This document shows positions 53,589-62,055 of a DNA stretch of 64,000 nucleotides, one piece after another (position 1 is the first letter of the stretch; the number at the start of each line of letters is the position of its first letter). A model generated the notes under the pieces. The model had not been told where the DNA came from, ran no database searches, and worked only from the letters and a program-made list of their open reading frames with translations. The position numbers and the translations under genes were made by a program. Source of the DNA: Atribacter laminatus (GTDB lineage: Bacteria; Atribacterota; Atribacteria; Atribacterales; Atribacteraceae); NCBI RefSeq assembly GCF_015775515.1, contig NZ_CP065383.1:2604001-2668000 (forward strand). Reading direction: 5' to 3'.

Positions 53589-54682
53589 TGATGGTTTCCT
53601 CCTTCGCTGATGAGTTTTTCAACCGGTATATAATCGACATCATATCCAAAATAGCGGGGCCCCACAGTTTCAATCCCCCTTGGTGTCCGCCATTTTGGAT
53701 CGCAGGGAATGCTCAATACCAAAACCCGATGACCATAACGAATAGCTTCGGTAGTGACCGGAATAGCGCTATCCAAATTAACAATACAGATTAAATCAGG
53801 AACCGAGGCGATAATTTTTTCGTCACGAATGGCAATTAAGTTCTCGTTTTGAAATTGGACTTTGAGGTTTTTCCCTCGATAGTCTTCGATGCCCTCAATT
53901 TGAGCTTCGCCTCGCACAAAGCCTCCCTCAGTACGACGTAAAACATCAATCACTTTTCCCTTGAAAAGCTCAAAACCTCCGGTCACCTCTAAAAGATTTT
54001 TAATGGGATTTTTACCCTTTTTTCGAGCAGTTAGGATCGATTCTCCAATTTTTGCTGAAAGCGAAAGAGTATTTCGAATACAAGCTTCCTTAAGGACCTT
54101 GCCTGGCATTTGATAAATACTGAGCATGACCGATCCACCCATGGTTACACAGATATTTCGAGCCAAAGTCTCTGTCCAAAAATTATTAATACTTTCCATG
54201 ATTACGGTATTTCCCTTTTCATCAGCAATAATCATGGGGGTCGCTGAAACATCCCAAAGATGGAAGGAAGTCATTTGCAATTCAGGAAAAGCTCGTCCCA
54301 TTCCATCGCAATCTAAAAGTGGAATTCCAGTTCTTGCCGCAACCGATATCGGAATCATTGAATTGACTCCACCAGCTTCAATGGGAAGAGTGGCATAAAT
54401 ATCCTTTCCGGCATATTTCTTAATCCCGTTAAAAGCTCGGAGTACTTCTTCGCCATTGGCCAGTTTCTCAATGAGAACCGTCGGTGCACCCATCATGGCA
54501 GTCGGAACAATAACGGCATCATCGGGAACTTCGTCAGGATCAAAGAGCTGAACTGGCCCGTTTTGTTTTATAGCCTGAATGGCCATCAGTTTACCCAGGT
54601 GTGGATCGCCACCACCACCGGTTCCCAAAAGAGCGGCCCCGAGAGCGATATATTCAACATCTTGAAGATCAATAAATTTCAT
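53585..54682 (-). CDS. DUF917 family protein
   Basis: 365 residues with the family landmarks DVEYIALGAALLGTGGGGDPHLG at the N terminus, LPIEAGGVNSMIPI, GIPLLDCDGMGRAFPELQM and a C-terminal GHRVLVLSIPCDPKWRTPRGIETVGPRYFGYDVDYIPVE. DUF917 proteins are usually found next to hydantoinase-like genes, as here; a role as the second part of the hydrolase is often proposed but not proven to my knowledge. Cytoplasmic, translationally coupled to hyuA. Confidence 0.9.
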   Translation of the reverse strand: MKFIDLQDVEYIALGAALLGTGGGGDPHLGKLMAIQAIKQNGPVQLFDPDEVPDDAVIVPTAMMGAPTVLIEKLANGEEVLRAFNGIKKYAGKDIYATLPIEAGGVNSMIPISVAARTGIPLLDCDGMGRAFPELQMTSFHLWDVSATPMIIADEKGNTVIMESINNFWTETLARNICVTMGGSVMLSIYQMPGKVLKEACIRNTLSLSAKIGESILTARKKGKNPIKNLLEVTGGFELFKGKVIDVLRRTEGGFVRGEAQIEGIEDYRGKNLKVQFQNENLIAIRDEKIIASVPDLICIVNLDSAIPVTTEAIRYGHRVLVLSIPCDPKWRTPRGIETVGPRYFGYDVDYIPVEKLISEGGNHQ

Positions 54683-54708
54683 TTTTTACCTCCACGCAGT
54701 TTTTAAGC

Positions 54709-55995
54709 TTACTTTTTGGATGGAACCGGTTGAGGTTGCTTAACAACTGAAATTAATCCAAGATAAACAACAAAGGAAACAACCATGGCATTGATTGGAG
54801 CAATGCCAATCTTAAGATATATACCTACCAGTGCTCCAATTAGCCAGGATAGGATCCCCACCCAATTGGCTCCCGGATATTTAAACCATTTAGAGGGATC
54901 ACCTTTTTTCTTAACCCAGTAGTCGGCAATCATGACTCCGGCAACTGGCGGTATAGTCGAGGTTAAAATCGTTAAAAAGTTCAAAAAGTAATTCATAATT
55001 CCAGCAACGGCTAACACGGTTCCTAAAATACCTGCTATAGCAGTGGCTAAGGCCCGTTTTGAATCGGGTAGCTGAAACAAATTGGTAAGTGCTATACCAG
55101 CCGAATACGCATTGATGGTATTAGTTGTCCAAGTTGCTAAAATGAGAATAATTAAACCCAAAACCGGAGCCCCTAAAGCTGACATGACTTGAGTAATATC
55201 ATAAGTACCGGCTAAAAGTGCCATAACCGAGCCCATAAAAAGCATAGCAACTCCGGCAGGCCAGACACCCCACACCGATGAAAGAACCGCTTCTCGGCGA
55301 TTTCGAGCATAACGGGAAAAATCTCCAGCAATAACACCACCTACTGCAAAAGTACCCACCGCCAGGGCAATTCCTTGAACAAATGGAAAGGGAGTAGGAG
55401 GTTGATAGGAGGAAAGAATTGAAGAACCGTATTTTACAAAAGACGAATAGGTTCCATATACGCTCAGAGCGATCAAAGCTGGAACGGCAATATAGTTCAA
55501 ATACTTGACTGCATTAAACCCTATAATCGCAGTACTGAGCATGATAACTCCCCAAATTAATGATGAAAGCCAAACCGGAAAATTCACACCCAACCATGTA
55601 TTCAATACGCTGCTAAAAGCCGCACCACAAACGTTTGCTTGTACGCCAAACCATCCCAAAGTTGAAATTCCCAAGATCAACGATATCAAAACCCGAGACC
55701 CGCTAAAACCAAAAGAAGGAATGGCAGCGCTGACTGTCGGTCTTCCTAAATCGGCTGCTTGCATTCCCTGAAAACTCATATAAATTACCACAATGGTATA
55801 GCCAATAATGCCAGCAAGCAGAGCATGTAATAAATTCAAACCGGTTATTAAAGCTCCTCCCATCATCAAGGCCGGAACACAAATCATTGTTCCAATCCAG
55901 ATCAAAGCAATACTCGGCCAACTTTGACGATTTTCCTTTGGTACAGCTTCTAATGCATATTTTTCAAAAACATCTTCACCTTTCTTAGTACTCAT
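54709..55995 (-). CDS. NCS1-type permease (cytosine/purine/hydantoin, CodB-like)
   Basis: 428 residues with about 12 predicted helices. It begins with the family text DVFEKYALEAVPKENRQSW and has MQAADLGRPTVSAAIPSFGFSGSRVLISL. Related proteins carry cytosine, purines, allantoin or hydantoins with a cation. Placed between a racemase and DUF917/HyuA genes, it is the likely importer of the ring compound that the operon degrades. Confidence 0.88.
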   Translation of the reverse strand: MSTKKGEDVFEKYALEAVPKENRQSWPSIALIWIGTMICVPALMMGGALITGLNLLHALLAGIIGYTIVVIYMSFQGMQAADLGRPTVSAAIPSFGFSGSRVLISLILGISTLGWFGVQANVCGAAFSSVLNTWLGVNFPVWLSSLIWGVIMLSTAIIGFNAVKYLNYIAVPALIALSVYGTYSSFVKYGSSILSSYQPPTPFPFVQGIALAVGTFAVGGVIAGDFSRYARNRREAVLSSVWGVWPAGVAMLFMGSVMALLAGTYDITQVMSALGAPVLGLIILILATWTTNTINAYSAGIALTNLFQLPDSKRALATAIAGILGTVLAVAGIMNYFLNFLTILTSTIPPVAGVMIADYWVKKKGDPSKWFKYPGANWVGILSWLIGALVGIYLKIGIAPINAMVVSFVVYLGLISVVKQPQPVPSKK

Positions 55996-56117
55996 GTTCT
56001 CATCCCCCTTAAATATCGGTTATTGTATTCGAAAGCTTTTACAAATTTAGAAATACTTATAAAATCTTATTTTTCAATATTTATATGTATAATCTAGAAC
56101 TGCTAAAAAAGCTTTTA

Positions 56118-56855
56118 TTATGAACCAAGCCGCTCCCATAGATTCCGTTCTTTGTTAGAAGGAAATTGATAGGTTTTTTTGCTCTGAGCAAGCTTTAAAT
56201 TAACCAGTGCTTCCAGATAGGCAAGTGCGGTAGATACTGGATAAATCAACGGAACTCGATGCCCTCGCTTGAAAAGCTCCGCAGAAAGTTCATCGGCAAC
56301 ACCCATCATACCGGTACAACCCAAAATAAGAGCATGAGCCTGGTCTTTACAAAGTGCTTTTTCTGATTCTTCAACCAGTGCATTCATTAATTTACTCCGA
56401 TCGCCTAATTCAAGAACCGGAATATTAACCCATCGGATTGATGCCAATTTTTTCCCAACACCGGCTTCATACGCCAAGTTTTCCAGTAAGACAACGACAC
56501 TTTCCAAAACAGTAATCACTGAGAAGCGGTGGGAAAGATCAGCAGCAAAAAGTATCGAGGTTCTTCCTGGGCCTACTACCGGAATTTCTAAACGTTCTCG
56601 AGCTGCAGCCAGTGCAGGATCCCCCATGCAATCAATAAACACGCCATCGAATCCTTGCTTTTGAGCATTTTCCGCTAAATGAAGAATTCCTGGCGCACAG
56701 GCGGCCTCATCATAAGCTGATTCGATAGAAGCCGATCCATAAGGAATACATTCTACATCGATTTCTGTCCCCGGTGACAAAAATTGTTTCACCTCTTTCT
56801 CGGTTTCTGCCTCAAATAATTTGGTAATTATTGGTACAATAATTTTAAGTTTCAC
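56118..56855 (-). CDS. Aspartate/hydantoin racemase family protein
   Basis: 245 residues. The two catalytic cysteines of the family are visible in GVFIDCMGDPAL and LILGCTGMMGVA. Members racemise hydantoins, allantoin, aspartate or glutamate without cofactor. It is first in the operon racemase - permease - DUF917 - HyuA, so 5-substituted hydantoins or allantoin-like compounds are likely substrates. AGGAGG precedes the ATG. Confidence 0.87.
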   Translation of the reverse strand: MKLKIIVPIITKLFEAETEKEVKQFLSPGTEIDVECIPYGSASIESAYDEAACAPGILHLAENAQKQGFDGVFIDCMGDPALAAARERLEIPVVGPGRTSILFAADLSHRFSVITVLESVVVLLENLAYEAGVGKKLASIRWVNIPVLELGDRSKLMNALVEESEKALCKDQAHALILGCTGMMGVADELSAELFKRGHRVPLIYPVSTALAYLEALVNLKLAQSKKTYQFPSNKERNLWERLGS

Positions 56856-57542
56856 TATATCCTCCTTAGTAGTTATTTATTATTATATATAAATATATTT
56901 ACGATAAAATTTAAACAATTCACGTAACAAAAAATTAATAGGATGTTGAAGTTTTAGTAAGTCCTGACTTATCACTTTCGCTCTTAGATAATGTCTCCCG
57001 AATAATACAAGATTAGTTATTAATGCTTTGGTTGTCAAGAATAAGAAGTAAAAAGCGAAGTAAAAAAGAAGAGGGGGATTTGAGTTTTTACTGCTCCGTC
57101 ATTGCGAGGAGATCAACCTTTTTTTGGTTGAGCGACGTGACAATCTCTACCACCCAGTTTGTTATTCTGAGGAGTCCGGTGTTTGCTGCCGGACGACGTG
57201 AGAATCTCATCTTTTTCAATACCACAATTCAACACATAATAAAAGATGAATCATGAGATTGCCACGACCTCAAAAAACCAGGTCTCGCAATGACGGATTG
57301 AGTTGATGAGATCCTCACGCACTCAAATACTGAGGGGAAGAGGGTGCGAGGGGGCGAGGGTGAGAAAAAGGAGAAAAGAAGAAGGCTCAGGATAACGGAT
57401 TCAAGGAATTCATATGATGGTATTTTCGGGATAGACAAAGGTTTTTATTAAATCGAAAAGAAAATAGTAAATATCTTCGATTTTTGATATAAAATGGGAT
57501 ACAGATATTTAATTTATCATTTTTCTTTTGAAGGAGGGAAAT
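56856..57542. repeat. Intergenic repeat block 8
   Basis: 56856-57085 is AT-rich promoter DNA of the racemase operon, with no further feature. 57097-57150 and 57161-57210 are GATGAGAT-type modules (inner stems TCAACC/GGTTGA and GTCCGG/CCGGAC). 57253-57295 is another with GACCT/AGGTC. 57306-57400 is the long purine-rich form. 57420-57436 is half a GATAGAC module. AAGGAGG of the ribokinase gene stands at 57531-57537. Confidence 0.75.
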
Positions 57543-58499
57543 ATGCATTCTCATCAGTCTCAATACAAAGTAGCTATGATTGGTAGCAATATGATGGATT
57601 TGATTACCTATTATGATGACTCGTTCCCCAAAGTAGGTGAAACCATCTTTGGAAAAGACTTTGAAATTGGTTTCGGAGGAAAAGGTGCAAACCAGGCAGT
57701 TGCCATTGCCAAACTGGGGGGAAATCCTTTCGTAGTAACTGCCGTTGGGAATGACCTTTTTGGACCCTTAGTAAAAGAAAATTTTAAGAATCAGGGAATA
57801 GATACCACCTGGATAAAAACCGTCGACGGAAAAACCAGTGGAGTTGCTCCAATATTTGTCGATAAAAATGGGTACAATAGCATTTTTATTATTCCCGGAG
57901 CCAATTCTTATCTCGAACCAGAAGATATCTTTCAGATAAAATCGGTTCTCACTGAGATGTCTTTTTTTCTCCTTCAACTTGAAATTAAATTAGATACTGT
58001 TTATGCCGTTCTGGACTTAGCCCATGAGCTTGGTAAAAAAGTCATTCTCAATCCAGCCCCGGCCCGCAATTTAGATTGGAAATATCTGGAAGGGATTTAC
58101 CTTTTTGCTCCCAATGAAACCGAACTTCATACTCTCACTGGAGTAAACACCAGTTCCCGCGATGATATTCTCAAAGGTGCTCATTTGCTCTTAGAAAAGG
58201 GAGTCCAAAACGTATTGGTAACTCTTGGAGAAAAGGGATCTTTGTTGGTTAATAACACAATAAATCGATCATTCCCAGCCTATCCGGTTAAATCGATTGA
58301 TACTACTGGAGCCGGTGATGCTTTTATTGGTGCCTTGGTCCATTTTCTGTGCCAGGGTAAAGGGCTGGAAGAATCAATCGATAAAGCCAGTGGTTACGCT
58401 GCTTTATCAACGACTCAAAGAGGCACTCAAAAATCCTTCACTGACAGAGAGACCTTCGAACATTGGTTTTCCCAGCAACCGAAAGAGAAAGATCTTTGA
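57543..58499 (+). CDS. rbsK: Ribokinase (PfkB family)
   Basis: 318 residues. PfkB motif 1 is GFGGKGANQAVAIAKLGGNP and motif 2 is SIDTTGAGDAFIGALVHFLC with the catalytic Asp. NPAPARNLDWKY and FAPNETELHTLTG are ribokinase-like. It phosphorylates ribose or a similar pentose or deoxysugar. AAGGAGG precedes ATG 57543; the frame open from 57528 is not needed. Its stop codon ends at 58499 and the convergent permease gene ends at 58500, so the two genes touch with no spacer. Confidence 0.9.
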   Translation: MHSHQSQYKVAMIGSNMMDLITYYDDSFPKVGETIFGKDFEIGFGGKGANQAVAIAKLGGNPFVVTAVGNDLFGPLVKENFKNQGIDTTWIKTVDGKTSGVAPIFVDKNGYNSIFIIPGANSYLEPEDIFQIKSVLTEMSFFLLQLEIKLDTVYAVLDLAHELGKKVILNPAPARNLDWKYLEGIYLFAPNETELHTLTGVNTSSRDDILKGAHLLLEKGVQNVLVTLGEKGSLLVNNTINRSFPAYPVKSIDTTGAGDAFIGALVHFLCQGKGLEESIDKASGYAALSTTQRGTQKSFTDRETFEHWFSQQPKEKDL

Positions 58500-59324
58500 T
58501 TATCCTTTTACTGCACCTAAGGTGAGACCACGAACTAAATAGCGCTGAAGTAAAATTGCCAGAATGATAATCGGAATACTCGCCATAATGGAAGCGGAAG
58601 AAATTTCCGCCCAGAGTATTTCGTGCCCTCCAATCAATCCAGAAATATTTACCGTTATTGGAGTTACTCTGGATCGACCTAAAATGAGAGCAAAAATGAA
58701 TTCATTCCAAGAAAACATAAAGCAAAAAAGGGCGGTCGCCACTAAGCCTGGAGTTACCAAGGGAAGGGCGATTTTAACGAAAGCCCCCAACCTTCCACAA
58801 CCATCAACTAAAGCTGCCTCTTCCAATTCATGAGGCAATTCCTCGAAAAAACCTTTCATCATCCATACCGCAAAGGGAACGTTGAAGAGAGAATAGGTTA
58901 AAATTAAAGCCTGATAGGTATCAAGCCATCTCAGCGTCCGAAAAAAAAGAAAAAGAGGGAGAATCGATGCGACAGGGGGCATCATACGAATAGACAAAAT
59001 CCAAAATGCCAAGTTTTCTCCTCCAATTTTAAAACGGGCCAAAGCATATGCAGCCAGGGAACCAAGAACTAAGGCAATTAAAGTAGTAAAAACCGCAATG
59101 ATTAAACTATCCTGTATTCCCTTTCCCGCTCCCAGGTTCCAGGCTTGAGTGTAATGTTCAAAGTTGATGGTTTGAGAAATGAAAACCGGAGGATAGGTAA
59201 AATATTCACCCTTGTCCTTGAATGAAGTCATAAAATTCCAAATAAAGGGGCTTAGAAAAACCAGAAGAAGAACAATGATGACTAAAATAATAAAACTATT
59301 AAACCTCCTTTCTGTCCGATTCAA
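58500..59324 (-). CDS. CUT1 ABC transporter permease (MalG/UgpE type)
   Basis: About 274 residues with the EAA motif ELEEAALVDGCGRLGAFVKIALPL and C-terminal VRGLTLGAVKG. The first possible start at 59345 (TTG) overlaps its own AGGAGG. TTG 59324, 7 bases after AGGAGG and overlapping the preceding stop as TTGA, is preferred. It is the last gene of a leftward importer operon. Confidence 0.9.
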   Translation of the reverse strand: MNRTERRFNSFIILVIIVLLLVFLSPFIWNFMTSFKDKGEYFTYPPVFISQTINFEHYTQAWNLGAGKGIQDSLIIAVFTTLIALVLGSLAAYALARFKIGGENLAFWILSIRMMPPVASILPLFLFFRTLRWLDTYQALILTYSLFNVPFAVWMMKGFFEELPHELEEAALVDGCGRLGAFVKIALPLVTPGLVATALFCFMFSWNEFIFALILGRSRVTPITVNISGLIGGHEILWAEISSASIMASIPIIILAILLQRYLVRGLTLGAVKG

Positions 59325-60202
59325 ATCGTTTCCCTCCTCTTCCAAGACTTGAGAAAAATATTGGCGATGATGACAATGATAAGCAGCTGGAAATATGCCA
59401 TAGCCGAGGCATAACCCATATTAAAGTATTTAAAACCGGTTAAATAATTAAAGAACGATACGGTTTCCGAGGATTGACCGGGACCTCCCATGGTCAGCAG
59501 AACAACCAAATCAAAAATTTTAAAAGCATCCATTATTCGAATCAGAAGGACCACGATCATAACCGGAGTGAGTAGAGGAACTACTAATGCTGAAAAAGTC
59601 TGCCAACGAGTCGCACCATCCACTCGGGCTGCTTCATAAAGTTCATCAGGAATTGCCTGCAGACCAGCGAGCAAGGTAATCATCATAAAGGGGGTCCATT
59701 CCCATATATCAGCTATAATGACCGAAAAGATCGAAATCGATCCGCTGCCCAACCAATTAACCGAAGCAATACTGACCCGGTTAAGAATATAGTTGAGAGG
59801 GCCATATTGATAATGGTATATAATCCTCCAAATACAACCGACAACTACTGGCGAGATCATCATGGGAAGAAGGTAAAGAGTAGTAACCCAATTTTTCCCT
59901 CGGAAGGTACGATTTAAGAGCAAGGCAATGCCTAAGCCGATTAAAAATTGTACTCCAACCCCTAAAATAAGCTCTAAACCGGTATTTTTCATGGCATTCC
60001 AGAAACGCTCATCGGTAAGCAGATTAAGATAATTGCGGACTCCGATAAACATCCGTTCTCCACCGGTCCCAATGTTCCACTGGCAGAGACTCAACCAAAA
60101 GGAATAAATCAAAGGAAAAATTGAGATCACTAAAAGCAGAATAATAGTTGGAAGAATAAAAAAGAATCCGATGAGTTTTATCCTCTTAACTAAGGAAAAC
60201 AC
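59321..60202 (-). CDS. CUT1 ABC transporter permease (MalF/UgpA type)
   Basis: 293 residues, six predicted helices, EAA loop YEAARVDGATRWQTFSALVVPLL. It has IGFFFILPTIILLLVISIFPLIYSFW at the N terminus. It follows the binding-protein gene after a hairpin and overlaps the second permease gene. No ATPase gene is in the operon. Confidence 0.92.
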   Translation of the reverse strand: MFSLVKRIKLIGFFFILPTIILLLVISIFPLIYSFWLSLCQWNIGTGGERMFIGVRNYLNLLTDERFWNAMKNTGLELILGVGVQFLIGLGIALLLNRTFRGKNWVTTLYLLPMMISPVVVGCIWRIIYHYQYGPLNYILNRVSIASVNWLGSGSISIFSVIIADIWEWTPFMMITLLAGLQAIPDELYEAARVDGATRWQTFSALVVPLLTPVMIVVLLIRIMDAFKIFDLVVLLTMGGPGQSSETVSFFNYLTGFKYFNMGYASAMAYFQLLIIVIIANIFLKSWKRRETI

Positions 60203-60215
60203 CCCCCTCTAAAAA

Positions 60216-60250
60216 ATTTGACTACCGGGTTAAGCGCCCGGTAGTCAAAT
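60216..60250 (-). terminator. Intercistronic hairpin after the binding-protein gene
   Basis: A perfect 14-bp stem, ATTTGACTACCGGG (60216-60229) with CCCGGTAGTCAAAT (60237-60250), loop of 7. On the minus strand it is followed by a T-run, so partial termination between the binding-protein and permease genes is likely. Confidence 0.82.
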
Positions 60251-60271
60251 TCTATTCAAATCCTCAACACA

Positions 60272-61681
60272 TTACCAAAGACCGGCATCTTTCCACCCTT
60301 TAACCAGTGCTTGAAACATCTCTTTCTGTTTTTCATAACCTAATCGATCAGTTATTTCTTTCCACTGCTGGGCAGCATCATCGAGAGCTTGCTTGGCATC
60401 TTTTTCTCCTGAAAGGGCCTTAATCAGTTCAACTCCAAGGGTTTCTTCATATTCAACCGTTCCGGGGAGAACCATCTCCGGATAACCTTTTACCATGTTC
60501 ATTTGGACGCCTTCAAGATAGATGCGGGCATCTTCAACGTTCTCAAACATATCATATTCTTCTGGATGCTCAAAGTGGGAATACCGGTAGGGATCGAGTC
60601 CGGTTTCTGCGGTCGATACATCATCCATACTGGTAACAGTAGAAAGATAATGAATCACCTTAAAAGCTGCTTCCTGATTCCTTGAATCGTTAGCGATAGC
60701 CAAAACTCTTCCGCAAGGCATGAGAGCCCGGAAATAAATTTCCCCATCAGTTTCAACACCTGGAACGTGTGATACTCCGACTTTCCCTACAATTTTTGAT
60801 TGAGCCGGATCCGCTCCTTTTTTCCCAACACAAGGCCATTGAACAACCATGAAGCAATCACCATTTAAGTAAATATCTTTTAATTCTTCGTATCCATAAG
60901 CGAGCACATCGGGTGGGCAAAATTGATGAATATTCATGTTCACTTCAAGAGCTTTTAGTGCTGCTTCAGAATTAATCCCTGGTTCAAGAGTTTCTTCATC
61001 AAAATAGACTCCGCCATACCCAGCAAAAATATTGCCCCACCAACCAAACAAATTGTCTTTCTGTCCGTAGTAAGCGGTTCCATAGAAATCTCGATCCAAT
61101 ACTTCATCACCAAGGCTCTCACCGGCTTTACGGTTAAAAAACTCAGCAACAACAAGATATTCATCCCAGGTTTCAGGTACTTTTAAGTCGTGTCCATATT
61201 TTTCCTTGAAATTGGCTTTTTCATTTTCGTTTTCAATCAAGTCTTTTCGATAGTAAAGATTAAGAATGTCACCGTCAAAGGGTAGAGCATAGAGTTTTCC
61301 ACCATACTTACAGTAGAAATCTCGATATCCAGGTGTTACATCATCGAGAAGCGGATCATATTTTTGTGCAAGTTCATCAAAGGGATACAACCAGCCATTC
61401 GCTGCAAATTCGGTTAAAAATCTTGGATAAACGATTAAAATATCATAAGCACCGGTTCCGGCAATTAATTCAACTTTCTCTTTTTCATACAATTCTCCAA
61501 AGGGAACGCCAATGACCTGTAATTCAACATCAAATTTTTCCTTTATATCATCAGCATACCATTCAAAAGGCTTTAAATTGTGACCGGCATCACCAACAAC
61601 CACTAACTTAACTGGAGCAGCTATTGAAATTGAAGCAAAAAGAAGCACTACCAATAAGGATAACAACAACTTCTTAAACAT
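60272..61681 (-). CDS. CUT1 ABC transporter extracellular solute-binding protein
   Basis: 469 residues with a signal peptide (MFKKLLLSLLVVLLFASISIA, cleavage near IAAPV). It opens with KLVVVGDAGHNLKPFEWYADDIKEKF. Other landmarks are YDILIVYPRFLTEFAANGWL, KLYALPFDGDILNLYYRKDLI and GDCFMVVQWPC. It is longer than the other binding proteins here and may recognise a different class of ligand. The adjacent ribokinase gene, on the opposite strand, hints at a pentose. Confidence 0.92.
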   Translation of the reverse strand: MFKKLLLSLLVVLLFASISIAAPVKLVVVGDAGHNLKPFEWYADDIKEKFDVELQVIGVPFGELYEKEKVELIAGTGAYDILIVYPRFLTEFAANGWLYPFDELAQKYDPLLDDVTPGYRDFYCKYGGKLYALPFDGDILNLYYRKDLIENENEKANFKEKYGHDLKVPETWDEYLVVAEFFNRKAGESLGDEVLDRDFYGTAYYGQKDNLFGWWGNIFAGYGGVYFDEETLEPGINSEAALKALEVNMNIHQFCPPDVLAYGYEELKDIYLNGDCFMVVQWPCVGKKGADPAQSKIVGKVGVSHVPGVETDGEIYFRALMPCGRVLAIANDSRNQEAAFKVIHYLSTVTSMDDVSTAETGLDPYRYSHFEHPEEYDMFENVEDARIYLEGVQMNMVKGYPEMVLPGTVEYEETLGVELIKALSGEKDAKQALDDAAQQWKEITDRLGYEKQKEMFQALVKGWKDAGLW

Positions 61682-61870
61682 AAAAACCCCTCCATTTAAA
61701 ATATAATTTCTTAATCTCCTATTCGGTTGAAGATTAAGAACAACATTTTCTATTATATTTTATAAGAATAGTATATCATTTCTTGTCAAAAGTGACTCAA
61801 TAAAAATATAAAATATCAGAAATTGGTAATGAACAAGAAGAGATTGAAACCAGATTGAGCTCACTATTTT

Positions 61871-61918
61871 TATTGACATCAGGTGCCACACAAGTAGCAT
61901 GAGAACTTATCCTAAAAT
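61871..61918. repeat. Isolated, diverged GATAGAC hairpin module
   Basis: A single degenerate copy of the 50-bp hairpin module (ATCAGGTGCCACACAAGTAGC, then ATGAGAACTTATCCTAAAAT) in the 370-bp gap between divergent genes. No other feature is seen in 61682-62055 apart from the GGGAGG-type ribosome site of the next gene. Confidence 0.6.
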
Positions 61919-62055
61919 AGAGGTATGGATCAAAAAATGTAGGAAAATCGCCAGATTAAGGAATAAAGAATTCGTGTTTTAACCTTCTTTAATCGATATA
62001 ATAAAGATATTGGTTTTTCTTAAAATCAATAATACCTCAAGGGAGGGGGGTTAAA

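Noticed and set aside
57023-57256. Open frame of 77 codons in repeat block 8, and similar frames at 20210, 26600 and 51582
   Set aside because: They consist of translated palindromic repeat modules; the same residues recur wherever the repeat occurs, so they are not genes.
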